Both the position numbers and the translations under genes were made by a program. 64,000 nucleotides of DNA from positions 10,152,001 through 10,216,000 of the forward strand of contig CM050672.1 in NCBI GenBank assembly GCA_027574665.1, in the 5' to 3' direction. The DNA is from Rhynochetos jubatus (taxonomy: Eukaryota; Chordata; Aves; Eurypygiformes; Rhynochetidae). Shown here piece by piece: positions 10,857 to 23,098 of this stretch; within the stretch, counting starts at the first letter, position 1; the number at the start of each line of letters is the position of its first letter. The notes below the pieces were generated by a model. The model did no database searches and was not told the DNA's origin. It saw only the letters and a program-made list of their open reading frames with translations.

Positions 10857-12346
10857 CTGCATTTTGGCTGCATTTTGGGCTGGAGCTTCTCGTGGTTTGA
10901 GGCCTGGCTTGCTCCACCCCCTGCTCTTGAGATTCTCCCGGAGGTGGGCTGCATTTTGGCTGCATTTTGGGCTGGAGCTTCTCGTGGTTTGAGGCCTGCC
11001 TTGCTCCACCCCCTGCTCTTGAGATTCTCCCGGAGGTGGGCTGCATTTTGGCTGCCTTTTGGGCTGGAGCTTCTCGTGGTTTGAGGCCTGGCTTGCTCGA
11101 CCCCCTGCTCTTGATATTCTCCTGGATGTGGGCTGCATTTTGGCTGCCTATTGGGCTGGAGCTTCTCGTGGTTTGAGGCCTGGCTTGCTCCACCCCCTGC
11201 TCTTGAGATTCTCCCGTGTGTGGGCTGCATTTTGGCTGATTCTTGGGCTGGAGCTTCTCGTGGTTTGAGGCCTGGCTTGCTCCACCCCCTGCTCTTGAGA
11301 TTGTCCCGGATGTGGGCTGCATTTTGGCTGCCTGTTGGGCTGGAGCTTCTCGTGGTTTGAGGCCTGGCTTGCTCCACCCCCTGCTCTTGATATTCTCTCG
11401 GATGTGGGCTGCATTTTGGCTGCCTTTTGGGCTGGAGCTTCTCGTGGTTTGAGGCCTGGATTGCTCCACCCCCTGCTCTTGAGATTCTCCCGGATGTGGG
11501 CTGCATTTTGGCTACATTTTGCGCTGGAGCTTCTCGTGGTTTGAGGTCTGGCTTGCTCCACCCCCTGCTCTTGAGATTCTCCCGGAGGTGGGCTGGCTTT
11601 TGGCTGCCTTTTGGGCTGGAGCTTCTCGTGGTTTGAGGCCTGGCTTGCTCCACCCCCTGCTCTTGATATTCTCCTGGATGTGGGCTGCATTTTGGCTGAT
11701 ACTTGGGCTGGAGCTTCTCGTGGTTTGAGGCCTGCCTTGCTCCACCCCCTGCTCTTGAGATTCTCCCGGATGTGGGCTGCATTTTGGTTGCCTTTTGGGC
11801 TGGAGCTTCTCGTGGTTTGAGGCCTGCCTTGCTCCACCCCCTGCTCTTGAGATTCTCCCGCATGTGGTCTGCATTTTGGCTAAATCTTGGGCTGGAGCTT
11901 CTCGTGGTTTGAGGCCTGGCTTGCTCCACCCCCTGCTCTTGAGATTCTCCCGGATGTGGGCTGCATTTTGGCTGCCTTTTGGGCTGGAGCTTCTCGTGGT
12001 TTGAGGCCTGGCTTGCTCCAACCCCTGCTCTTGAGATTCTCCCGGATTTGGGCTGCATTTTGGCTGCCTGTTGGGCTGGAGCTTCTCGTGGTTTGAGGCC
12101 TGGCTTGCTCCACCCCCTGCTCTTGAGATTCTCCCGGAGGTGGGCTGCATTTTCGCTGCCTGTTGGGCTGGAGATTCTCGTGGTTTGAGGCCTGGCTTGC
12201 TCCACCCCCTGCTCTTGAGATTCTCCCGGATGTGGGCTGGATTATGGCTGCCTTTTGGGCTGGAGCTTCTCGTGGTTTGAGGCCTGGCTTGCTCCACCCC
12301 CTGCTCTTGAGATTCTCCCGGAGGTGGGCTGCATTTTGGCTGCCTA

Positions 12347-12714
12347 TTGGGATGGAGCTTCTCGTTCTTTGGGGCATGGCTGGCTCCATCTCCTGCTCTT
12401 GAGATTCTCCCGGAGGTGGGCTGCATTTTGGCTGCCTTTTGGGCTGGAGCTTCTCGTGGTTTGAGGCCTGGCTTGCTCCACCCCCTGCTCTTGAGATTCT
12501 CCCGGAGGTGGGCTGCATTTTGGCTGCCTATTGGGATGGAGCTTCTCGTTCTTTGGGGCATGGCTGGCTCCATCTCCTGCTCTTGAGATTCTCCCGGAGG
12601 TGGGCTGCATTTTGGCTGCCTTTTGGGCTGGAGCTTCTCGTGGTTTGAGGCCTGGCTTGCTCCACCCCCTGCTCTTGAGATTCTCCCGGATGTTTGCTGT
12701 ATTTTGGCTGTTTT
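12347..12714. repeat. Two-monomer tandem duplication (184 bp)
   Basis: The unit 12,347-12,530 repeats as 12,531-12,714. Each copy starts with a GGGATGGAGCTTCTCG / TTCTTTGGGGC monomer having CTCCATCTCCTGC and continues with an ordinary CCGGAGG monomer. Other sites of domain B have a single copy of the TTCTTTGGGGC monomer at this place, and it reads CTCCACCTCC there. Confidence 0.85.
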
Positions 12715-12741
12715 TTGGGCTGGAGCTTCTCGTGGTTTGAG

Positions 12742-12787
12742 GCCTGACTTCCTCCAACCCCTGCTCTTGACATTCTCCGGATATGGG
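12742..12787. repeat. 91-bp marker monomer no. 2, GACTTCC subtype
   Basis: It has GCCTGACTTCCTCCAACCCC before the one-base-short CTCCGGATATG. The flanks from about 12,600 to 13,160 match 15,450-16,010. The next marker is 31 monomers away. Confidence 0.9.
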
Positions 12788-13180
12788 CTGCATTTTGGCT
12801 GCATTTTGGGCTGGAGCTTCTCGTGGTTTGAGGCCTGTCTTGCTCCACCCCCTGCTCTTGAGATTCTCCCGGAGGTGGGCTGCATTTTGGCTGCCTTTTG
12901 GGCTGGAGCTTCTCGTGGTTTGAGGCCTGGCTTGCTCCACCCCCTGCTCTTGATATTCTCCTGGATGTGGGCTGCATTTTGGCTGATACTTGGGCTGGAG
13001 CTTCTCGTGGTTTGAGGCCTGCCTTGCTCCACCCCCTGCTCTTGAGATTCTCCAGGATGTGGGCTGCATTTTGGCTGCCTGTTGGGCTGGAGCTTCTCGT
13101 GGTTTGAGGCCTGGCTTGCTCCACCCCCTGCTCTTGAGATTCTCTCGGATGTGGGCTGCATTTTGGCTGCTTTTTGGGCT

Positions 13181-13210
13181 GGAGCTTCTCGTTCTTTGAG
13201 GCCTGGCTTG
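13181..13210. repeat. Chimeric monomer: TTCTTT joined to ordinary GAGGCC
   Basis: CTTCTCGTTCTTTGAGGCCTGG has the TTCTTT of the diagnostic variant but continues as an ordinary monomer instead of GGGGCATGG. This suggests an exchange or conversion tract ending inside the monomer. A pair of chance substitutions is the alternative. Confidence 0.6.
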
Positions 13211-15592
13211 CTCCACCCCCTGCTCTTGAGATTCTCCCGGAGGTGGGCTGCATTTTGGCTGCCTTTTGGGCTGGAGCTTCTCGTGGTTTGAGGCCTGGCT
13301 TGCTCCACCCCCTGCTCTTGATATTCTATCGGATGTGGTGTGCATTTTGGCTGCCTTTTGGGCTGGAGCTTCTCGTGGTTTGAGGCCTGCCTTGCTCCAC
13401 CCCCTGCTCTTGAGATTCTCCCGGATGTGGTCTGCATTTTGGCTGCCTTTTGGGCTGGAGCTTCTCGTGGTTTGAGGCCTGGCTTGATCCACCCCCTGCT
13501 CTTGAGATTCTCCCGGATGTGGGCTGCATTTTGGCTGCCTTTTGGGCTGGAGCTTCTCGTGGTTTGAGGCCTGGCTTGCTCCACCCCCTGCTCTTGATAT
13601 TCCCCCGGATGTGGGCTGCATTTTGGCTGCCTGTTGGGCTGGAGCTTCTCGTGGTTTGAGGCCTGGCTTGCTCCACCCCCTGCTCTTGAGATTCTCCCGG
13701 ATGTGGGCTGCATTTTGGCTGCCTTTTGGGCTGGAGCTTCTCGTGGTTTGAGGCCTGGCTTGCTCCACCCCCTGCTCTTGAGATTCTCCCGGATGTGGGC
13801 TGGATTTTGGCTGAATTTTGGGCTGGAGCTTCTCGTGGTTTGAGGCCTGTCTTGCTCCACCCCCTGCTCTTGAGATTCTCCCGGATGTGGTCTGCATTTT
13901 GGCTGAATCTTGGGCTGGAGCTTCTCGTGGTTTGAGGCCTGGCTTGCTCCACCCCCTGCTCTTGAGATTCTCCCGGATGTGGGCTGGATTATGGCTGCCT
14001 TTTGGGCTGGAGCTTCTCGTGGTTTGAGGCCTGGCTTGCTCCACCCCCTGCTCTTGAGATTCTCCTGGATGTGGGCTGCATTTTGGCTGCCTTTTGGGCT
14101 GGAGCTTCTCGTGGTTTGAGGCCTGGCTTGCTCCACCCCCTGCTCTTGAGATTCTCCCGGAGGTGGGCTGCATTTTGCCTGATACTTGGGCTGGAGCTTT
14201 TCGTGGTTTGAGGCCTGGCTTGCTCCACCCCCTGCTCTTGAGATTCTCCCGGATGAGGGCTGCATTTTGGCTGCCTTTTGGGCTGGAGCTTCTCGTGGTT
14301 TGAGGCCTGTCTTGCTCCACCCCCTGCTCTTGAGATTCTCCTGGATGTGGGCTGCATTTTGGCTGCCTTTTGGACTGGAGCTTCTCGTGGTTTGAGGCCT
14401 GGCTTGCTCCACCCCCTGCTCTTGAGATTCTCCCGGATTTGGGCTGTATTTTGGCTGCCTGTTGGGCTGGAGCTTCTCGTGGTTTGAGGCCTGGCTTGCT
14501 CCACCCCCTGCTCTTGAGATTCTCCCGGAGGTGGGCTGCATTTTGGCTGCCTTTTGGGCTGGAGCTTCCCGTGGTTTGAGGCCTGGCTTGCTCCACCCCC
14601 TGCTCTTGATATTCTCCCGGATGTGGGCTGCATTTTGGCTGAATCTTGGGCTGGAGCTTCCTGTGGTTTGAGGCCTGGCTTGCTCCACCCCCTGCTCTTG
14701 AGATTCTCCCGGATGTGGGCTGCATTTTGGCTGCCTTTTGGGCTGGAGCTTCTCGTGGTTTGAGGCCTGGCTTGCTCCACCCCCTGCTCTTGAGATTCTC
14801 CCGGATGTGGGCTGCATTTTGGCTGCGCTTTGGGCTGGAGCTTCTCGTGGTTTGAGGCCTGCCTTGCTCCACCCCCTGCTCTTGAGATTCCCCCGGATGT
14901 GGGCTGCATTTTGGCTGCCTTTTGGGCTGGAGCTTCTCATGGTTTGAGGCCTGGCTTGCTCCACCCCCTGCTCTTGAGATTCTCCCGGATGTGGGCTGCA
15001 TTTTGGCTGCCTTTTGGGCTGGAGCTTCTCGTGGTTTGAGGCCTGGCTTGCTCCACCCCCTGCTCTTGAGATTCTCCCGGAGGTGGGCTGCATTTTTGCT
15101 GATACTTGGGCTGGAGCTTCTCGTGGTTTGAGGCCTGGCTTGCTCCACCCCCTGCTCTTGAGATTCTCCCGGAGGTGGGCTGCATTTTCGCTGCCTGTTG
15201 GGCTGGAGATTCTCGTGGTTTGAGGCCTGGCTTGCTCCACCCCCTGCTCTTGAGATTCTCCCGGATGTGGGCTGGATTATGGCTGCCTTTTGGGCTGGAG
15301 CTTCTCGTGGTTTGAGGCCTGGCTTGCTCCACCCCCTGCTCTTGAGATTCTCCCGGAGGTGGGCTGCATTTTGGCTGCCTATTGGGATGGAGCTTCTCGT
15401 TCTTTGGGGCATGGCTGGCTCCACCTCCTGCTCTTGAGATTCTCCCGGAGGTGGGCTGCATTTTGGCTGCCTTTTGGGCTGGAGCTTCTCGTGGTTTGAG
15501 GCCTGGCTTGCTCCACCCCCTGCTCTTGAGATTCTCCCGGATGTTTGCTGTATTTTGGCTGTTTTTTGGGCTGGAGCTTCTCGTGGTTTGAG

Positions 15593-15638
15593 GCCTGACT
15601 TCCTCCAACCCCTGCTCTTGACATTCTCCGGATATGGG
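15593..15638. repeat. 91-bp marker monomer no. 3, GACTTCC subtype
   Basis: Same sequence as no. 2. It is the last marker before the 88-monomer marker-free stretch. Confidence 0.9.
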
Positions 15639-16899
15639 CTGCATTTTGGCTGCATTTTGGGCTGGATCTTCTCGTGGTTTGAGGCCTGTCTTGCTCCACC
15701 CCCTGCTCTTGAGATTCTCCCGGAGGTGGGCTGCATTTTGGCTGCCTTTTGGGCTGGAGCTTCTCGTGGTTTGAGGCCTGGCTTGCTCCACCCCCTGCTC
15801 TTGATATTCTCCTGGATGTGGGCTGCATTTTGCCTGATACTTGGGCTGGAGCTTCTCGTGGTTTGAGGCCTGCCTTGCTCCACCCCCTGCTCTTGAGATT
15901 CTCCAGGATGTGGGCTGCATTTTGGCTGCCTGTTGGGCTGGAGCTTCTCGTGGTTTGAGGCCTGGCTTGCTCCACCCCCTGCTCTTGAGATTCTCTCGGA
16001 TGTGGGCTGCATTTTGGCTGCTTTTTGGGCTGGAGCTTCTCGTGGTTTGAGGCCTGGCTTTCTCCACCCCCTGCTCTTGAGATTCTCCTGGATGTGGGCT
16101 GCATTTTAGCTGATTCTTGGGCTGGAGCTTCCCGTGGTTTGAGGCCTGGCTTGCTCCACCCCCTGCTCTTGATATTCTCCCGGACGTGTGCTGCATTCTC
16201 GCTGCCTTTTGGGCTGGATCTTCTCGTGGTTTGAGGCCTGGCTTGCTCCATCCCCTGCTCTTGAGATTCTCCCGGAGGTGGGCTGCATTTTGGCTGCCTT
16301 TTGGGCTGGAGCTTCTCGTGGTTTGAGGCCTGGCTTGCTCCACCCCATGCTCTTGATATTCTATCGGATGTGGTGTGCATTTTGGCTGACTTTTGGGCTG
16401 GAGCTTCTCGTGGTTTGAGGCCTGGCTTGCTCCACCCCCTGCTCTTGAGATTCTCCCGGATGTGGGCTGCATTTTGGCTGCCTTTTGGGCTGGAGCTTCT
16501 CGTGGTTTGAGGCCTGGCTTGCTCCACCCCCTGCTCTTGAGATTCTCCCGGATGTGGGCTGCATTTTGGCTGCCTTTTGGGCTGGAGCTTCTCGTGGTTT
16601 GAGGCCTGGCTTGCTCCACCCCCTGCTCTTGAGATTCTCCCGGATGTGGGCTGCATTTTGGCTGCCTTTTGGGCTGGAGCTTCTCGTGGTTTGAGGCCTG
16701 GCTTGCTCCACCCCCTGCTCTTGATATTCCCCCGGATGTGGGCTGCATTTTGGCTGCCTGTTGGGCTGGAGCTTCTCGTGGTTTGAGGCCTGGCTTGCTC
16801 CACCCCCTGCTCTTGAGATTCTCCCGGATGTGGGCTGCATTTTGGCTGCCTTTTGGGCTGGAGCTTCTCGTGGTTTGAGGCCTGGCTTGCTCCACCCCC

Positions 16900-19739
16900 T
16901 GCTCTTGAGATTCTCCCGGATGTGGGCTGCATTTTGGCTGCCTTTTGGGCTGGAGCTTCCCGTGGTCTGAGGCCTGGCTTGCTCCACCCCCTGCTCTTGA
17001 GATTCTCCCGGATGTGGGCTGCATTTTGGCTGAATCTTGGGCTGGAGCTTCCTGTGGTTTGAGGCCTGGCTTGCTCCACCCCCTGCTCTTGAGATTCTCC
17101 CGGATGTGGGCTGCATTTTGGCTGCCTTTTGGGCTGGAGCTTCTCGTGGTTTGAGGCCTGGCTTGCTCCACCCCCTGCTCTTGAGATTCTCCCGTATGTG
17201 GGCTGCATTTTGGCTGCGCTTTGGGCTGGAGCTTCTCGTGGTTTGAGGCCTGCCTTGCTCCACCCCCTGCTCTTGAGATTCCCCCGGATGTGGGCTGCAT
17301 TTTGGCTGCCTTTTGGGCTGGAGCTTCTCATGGTTTGAGGCCTGGCTTGCTCCACCCCCTGCTCTTGAGATTCTCCCGGATGTGGGCTGCATTTTGCCTG
17401 CCTTTTGGGCTGGAGCTTCTCGTGGTTTGAGGCCTGCCTTGCTCCACCCCCTGCTCTTGAGATTCTCCCGGAGGTGGGCTGCATTTTGGCTGATACTTGG
17501 GCTGGAGCTTCTCGTGGTTTGAGGCCTGCCTTGCTCCACCCCATGCTCTTGATATTCTCCCGGACGTGTGCTGCATTTTGGCTGCCTTTTGGGCTGGATC
17601 TTCTCGTGGTTTGAGGCCTGGCTTGCTCCATCCCCTGCTCTTGATATTCTCTCGGATGTGGGCTGCATTTTGGCTGCCTTTTGGGCTGGAGCTTCTCGTG
17701 GTTTGAGGCCTGGCTTGCTCCAACCCCTGCTCTTGAGATTCTCCCGGATTTGGGCTGCATTTTGGCTGCCTGTTGGGCTGGAGCTTCTCGTGGTTTGAGG
17801 CCTGGCTTGCTCCACCCCCTGCTCTTGAGATTCTCTCGGATGTGGGCTGCATTTTGGCTGCTTTTTGGGCTGGAGCTTCTCGTGGTTTGAGGCCTGGCTT
17901 TCTCCACCCCCTGCTCTTGAGATTCTCCTGGATGTGGGCTGCATTTTAGCTGATTCTTGGGCTGGAGCTTCCCGTGGTTTGAGGCCTGGCTTGCTCCACC
18001 CCCTGCTCTTGATATTCTCCCGGACGTGTGCTGCATTCTCGCTGCCTTTTGGGCTGGATCTTCTCGTGGTTTGAGGCCTGGCTTGCTCCATCCCCTGCTC
18101 TTGATATTCTCTCGGATGTGGGCTGCATTTTGGCTGCCTTTTGGGCTGGAGCTTCTCATGGTTTGAGGCCTGGCTTGCTCCACCCCCTGCTCTTGAGATT
18201 CTCCCGGAGGTGGGCTGCATTTTGGCTGCCTTTTGGGCTGGAGCTTCTCGTGGTTTGAGGCCTGTCTTGCTCCACACCCTGCTCTTGAGATTCTCCCGGA
18301 TGTGGTCTGCATTTTGGCTGAATCTTGGGCTGGAGCTTCTCGTGGTTTGAGGCCTGGCTTGCTCCACCCCCTGCTCTTGAGATTCTCCCGGATGTGGGCT
18401 GGATTATGGCTGCCTTTTGGGCTGGAGCTTCTCGTGGTTTGAGGCCTGGCTTGCTCCACCCCCTGCTCTTGAGATTCTCCTGGATGTGGGCTGCATTTTG
18501 GCTGCCTTTTGGGCTGGAGCTTCTCGTGGTTTGAGGCCTGTCTTGATCCACCCCCTGCTCTTGAGATTCTCCCGGAGGTGGGCTGCATTTTGGCTGTCTT
18601 TTGGGCTGGAGCTTCTTGTGGTTGGAGGCCTGGCTTGCTCCACCCCCTGCTCTTGAGATTCTCCCGGATGAGGGCTGCATTTTGGCTGCCTTTTGGGCTG
18701 GAGCTTCTCGTGGTTTGAGGCCTGTCTTGCTCCACCCCCTGCTCTTGATATTCTCCTGGATGTGGGCTGCATTTTGGCTGCCTTTTGGGCTGGAGCTTCT
18801 CGTGGTTTGAGGCCTGGCTTGCTCCACCCCCTGCTCTTGAGATTCTCCCGGATTTGGGCTGCATTTTGGCTGCCTGTTGGGCTGGAGCTTCTCGTGGTTT
18901 GAGGCCTGGCTTGCTCCACCCCCTGCTCTTGAGATTCTCCCGGATGTGGGCTGCATTTTGGCTGCCTTTTGGGCTGGAGCTTCCCGTGGTTTGAGGCCTG
19001 GCTTGCTCCACCCCCTGCTCTTGATATTCTCCCGGATGTGGGCTGCATTTTGGCTGAATCTTGGGCTGGAGCTTCCTGTGGTTTGAGGCCTGGCTTGCTC
19101 CACCCCCTGCTCTTGAGATTCTCCCGGATGTGGGCTGCATTTTGGCTGCCTTTTGGGCTGGAGCTTCTCGTGGTTTGAGGCCTGGCTTACTCCACCCCCT
19201 GCTCTTGAGATTCTCCCGGATGTGGGCTGCATTTTGGCTGCGCTTTGGGCTGGAGCTTCTCGTGGTTTGAGGCCTGCCTTGCTCCACCCCCTGCTCTTGA
19301 GATTCCCCCGGATGTGGGCTGCATTTTGGCTGCCTTTTGGGCTGGAGCTTCTCATGGTTTGAGGCCTGGCTTGCTCCACCCCCTGCTCTTGAGATTCTCC
19401 CGGATGTGGGCTGCATTTTGCCTGCCTTTTGGGCTGGAGCTTCTCGTGGTTTGAGGCCTGCCTTGCTCCACCCCCTGCTCTTGAGATTCTCCCGGAGGTG
19501 GGCTGCATTTTGGCTGATACTTGGGCTGGAGCTTCTCGTGGTTTGAGGCCTGCCTTGCTCCACCCCATGCTCTTGATATTCTCCCGGACGTGTGCTGCAT
19601 TTTGGCTGCCTTTTGGGCTGGATCTTCTCGTGGTTTGAGGCCTGGCTTGCTCCATCCCCTGCTCTTGATATTCTCTCGGATGTGGGCTGCATTTTGGCTG
19701 CCTTTTGGGCTGGAGCTTCTCGTGGTTTGAGGCCTGGCT
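16900..19739. repeat. Repeat pair, offset 2,024 bp (22 monomers)
   Basis: About 16,900-17,715 matches 18,924-19,739: GGAGCTTCCCGTGG, GCTGAATCTTGGG with TTCCTGTGG, GCTGCGCTTTGGG, ATTCCCCCGG with TTCTCATGG, CATTTTGCCTGCC, GCTGATACTTGGG and GACGTGTGCTGC in order. Part of the same order also occurs at 14.5-15.1 kb (offset 4,415 bp to the right copy). Differences include GTGGTCTGAGG (16,966) and CCCGTATG (17,192) in the left copy. Confidence 0.85.
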
Positions 19740-21452
19740 TGCTCCACCCCCTGCTCTTGAGATTCTCCCGGAAGTGGGCTGCATTTTGGCTGCCTTTTGG
19801 GCTGGAGCTTCTCGTGGTTTGAGGCCTGGCTTGCTCCACCCCCTGCTCTTGAGATTGTCCCGGATGTGGGCTGCATTTTGGCTGAATTTTGGGCTGGAGC
19901 TTCTCGTGGTTTGAGGCCTGTCTTGCTCCACCCCCTGCTCTTGAGATTCTCCCGGAGGTGGTCTGCATTTTGGCTGAATCTTGGGCTGGAGCTTCTCGTG
20001 GTTTGAGGCCTGGCTTGCTCCACCCCCTGCTCTTGAGATTCTCCCGGATGTGGGCTGCATTTTGGCTGCCCTTTGGGCTGGAGCTTCTCGTGGTTTGAGG
20101 CCTGGCTTGCTCCACCCCCTGCTCTTGAGATTCTCCCGGATTTGGGCTGCATTTTGGCTGCCTGTTGGGCTGGAGCTTCTCGTGGTTTGAGGCCTGGCTT
20201 GCTCCACCCCCTGCTCTTGAGATTCTCCCGCATTTGGGCTGCATTTTGGCTGCCTGTTGGGCTGGAGCTTCTCGTGGTTTGAGGCCTGGCTTGCTCCACC
20301 CCCTTCTCTTGATATTCTCTCGGATGTGGGCTGCATTTTGGCTGCCTTTTGGGCTGGAGCTTCTCGTGGTTTGAGGCCTGGCTTGCTCCACCCCCTGCTC
20401 TTCAGATTCTCCCGGATGTGGGCTGCATTTTGTCTGCCTTTTGGGCTGGAGCTTCTCGTGGTTTGAGGCCTGGCTTGCTCCACCCCCTTCTCTTGATATT
20501 CTCTCGGATGTGGGCTGCATTTTGGCTGCCTTTTGGGCTGGAGCTTCTCGTGGTTTGAGGCCTGGCTTGCTCCACCCCCTGCTCTTCAGATTCTCCCGGA
20601 TGTGGGCTGCATTTTGTCTGCATTTTGGGCTGGAGCTTCTCGTGGTTTGAGGTCTGGCTTGCTCCACCCCCTGCTCTTGAGATTCTCCCGCATGTGGGCT
20701 GCATTTTGGCTGCCTTTTGGGCTGGAGCTTCTCGTGGTTTGAGGCCTGGCTTGCTCCACCCCCTGCTCTTGAGATTCTCCCGGAAGTGGGCTGCATTTTG
20801 GCTGCCTTTTGGGCTGGAGCTTCTCGTGGTTTGAGGCCTGGCTTGCTCCACCCCCTGCTCTTGAGATTGTCCCGGATGTGGGCTGCATTTTGGCTGAATT
20901 TTGGGCTGGAGCTTCTCGTGGTTTGAGGCCTGTCTTGCTCCACCCCCTGCTCTTGAGATTCTCCCGGAGGTGGTCTGCATTTTGGCTGAATCTTGGGCTG
21001 GAGCTTCTCGTGGTTTGAGGCCTGGCTTGCTCCACCCCCTGCTCTTGAGATTCTCCCGGATGTGGGCTGCATTTTGGCTGCCCTTTGGGCTGGAGCTTCT
21101 CGTGGTTTGAGGCCTGGCTTGCTCCACCCCCTGCTCTTGAGATTCTCCCGGATTTGGGCTGCATTTTGGCTGCCTGTTGGGCTGGAGCTTCTCGTGGTTT
21201 GAGGCCTGGCTTGCTCCACCCCCTGCTCTTGAGATTCTCCCGCATTTGGGCTGCATTTTGGCTGCCTGTTGGGCTGGAGCTTCTCGTGGTTTGAGGCCTG
21301 GCTTGCTCCACCCCCTTCTCTTGATATTCTCTCGGATGTGGGCTGCATTTTGGCTGCCTTTTGGGCTGGAGCTTCTCGTGGTTTGAGGCCTGGCTTGCTC
21401 CACCCCCTGCTCTTCAGATTCTCCCGGATGTGGGCTGCATTTTGTCTGCATT
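19740..21452. repeat. Tandem duplication, offset 1,012 bp (11 monomers)
   Basis: About 19,740-20,440 matches 20,752-21,452, with CCGGAAGTGGG, GAGATTGTCCCGG, GCTGAATTTTGGG, CCGGAGGTGGTCTGC, GCTGCCCTTTGGG, CCCGCATTTGGG and CTTCAGATTC in the same order. By eye the copies look nearly identical. Confidence 0.85.
20257..20624. repeat. Two-monomer tandem duplication (184 bp)
   Basis: A pair of monomers, one with CACCCCCTTCTCTTGATATT and CTCTCGG, the next with CTTCAGATTC and CATTTTGTCTGC, occurs twice in direct succession. Elsewhere (21.3 and 22.6 kb) the pair is single. Confidence 0.85.
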
Positions 21453-23098
21453 TTGGGCTGGAGCTTCTCGTGGTTTGAGGTCTGGCTTGCTCCACCCCCT
21501 GCTCTTGAGATTCTCCCGCATGTGGGCTGCATTTTGGCTGCCTTTTGGGCTGGAGCTTCTCCTGGTTTGAGGCCTGGCTTGCTCCACCCCCTGCTCTTGA
21601 TATTCCCCTGGATGTGGGCTGCATTTTGGTTGCATTTTGGGCTGGATCTTCTCGTGGTTTGAGGCCTGGCTTGCTCCACCCCCTGCTCTTGATATTCCCC
21701 CGGATGTGGGCTGCATTTTGGTTGCCTTTTGGGCCGGAGCTTCTCGTGGTTTGAGGCCTGGCTTGCTCCACCCCCTGCTCTTGAGATTCTCCCGGATGTG
21801 GGCTGCATTTTGGCTGATTCTTGGGCTGGAGCTTCTCGTGGTTTGAGGCCTGGCTTGCTCCACCCCCTGCTCTTGAGATTCTCCCGGATTTGGGCTGCAT
21901 TTTGGCTGCCTGTTGGGCTGGAGCTTCTCGTGGTTTGAGGCCTGGCTTGCTCCACCCCCTGCTCTTGATATTCTCTCGGATGTGGGCTGCATTTTGGCTG
22001 CCTTTTGGGCTGGAGCTTCTCGTGGTTTGAGGCCTGGCTTGCTCCACCCCCTGCTCTTGAGATTCTCCCGGATGTGGGCTGCATTTTGGCTACATTTTGC
22101 GCTGGAGCTTCTCGTGGTTTGAGGCCTGGCTTGCTCCACCCCCTGCTCTTGAGATTGTCCCGGATGTGGGCTGCATTTTGGCTGAATTTTGGGCTGGAGC
22201 TTCTCGTGGTTTGAGGCCTGTCTTGCTCCACCCCCTGCTCTTGAGATTCTCCCGGAGGTGGTCTGCATTTTGGCTGAATCTTGGGCTGGAGCTTCTCGTG
22301 GTTTGAGGCCTGGCTTGCTCCACCCCCTGCTCTTGAGATTCTCCCGGATGTGGGCTGCATTTTGGCTGCCTTTTGGGCTGGAGCTTCTCGTGGTTTGAGG
22401 CCTGGCTTGCTCCACCCCCTGCTCTTGAGATTCTCCCGGATTTGGGCTGCATTTTGGCTGCCTTTTTTGCTGGAGCTTCTCGTGGTTTGAGGCCTGGCTT
22501 GCTCCACCCCCTGCTCTTGAGATTCTCCCGGATTTGGGCTGCATTTTGGCTGCCTGTTGGGCTGGAGCTTCTCGTGGTTTGAGGCCTGGCTTGCTCCACC
22601 CCCTTCTCTTGATATTCTCTCGGATGTGGGCTGCATTTTGGCTGCCTTTTGGGCTGGAGCTTCTCGTGGTTTGAGGCCTGGCTTGCTCCACCCCCTGCTC
22701 TTCAGATTCTCCCGGATGTGGGCTGCATTTTGTCTGCATTTTGGGCTGGAGCTTCTCGTGGTTTGAGGTCTGGCTTGCTCCACCCCCTGCTCTTGAGATT
22801 CTCCCGCATGTGGGCTGCATTTTGGCTGCCTTTTGGGCTGGAGCTTCTCCTGGTTTGAGGCCTGGCTTGCTCCACCCCCTGCTCTTGATATTCCCCTGGA
22901 TGTGGGCTGCATTTTGGTTGCATTTTGGGCTGGATCTTCTCGTGGTTTGAGGCCTGGCTTGCTCCACCCCCTGCTCTTGATATTCCCCCGGATGTGGGCT
23001 GCATTTTGGTTGCCTTTTGGGCCGGAGCTTCTCGTGGTTTGAGGCCTGGCTTGCTCCACCCCCTGCTCTTGAGATTCTCCCGGATGTGGGCTGCATTT
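21260..23098. repeat. Repeat pair, offset 1,288 bp (14 monomers)
   Basis: About 21,260-21,810 matches 22,548-23,098: CACCCCCTTCTCTTG, CTTCAGATTC, CATTTTGTCTGCATTTTGGG, TTCTCCTGG, ATTCCCCTGGATG with GGTTGCATTTTGGG, and GGGCCGGAGC, in the same order. Confidence 0.8.

Larger units (their letters stand above)
12600..16010. repeat. Repeat pair, offset 2,851 bp (31 monomers less one base)
   Basis: About 12,600-13,160 matches 15,450-16,010, both spanning a GACTTCC-subtype 91-bp marker, a GCTGATACTTGGG monomer and a CTCCAGGATG monomer. Differences seen include GGAGCTT against GGATCTT (15,665) and GGCTGATAC against GCCTGATAC (15,833). The flank upstream also matches, but with an extra two monomers in the left copy. 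Confidence 0.8.

Noticed and set aside
203-12205. A 4,000-codon open frame on the - strand (and others, such as 44,041-54,786 and 15,379-22,047) as giant repeat-protein genes
   Set aside because: The monomer lacks TTA, CTA and TCA, so every - frame is open by composition. The frame rotates with each 92-bp copy and passes unharmed through one-base losses. Start positions depend on chance variants, and there is no upstream regulatory sequence.
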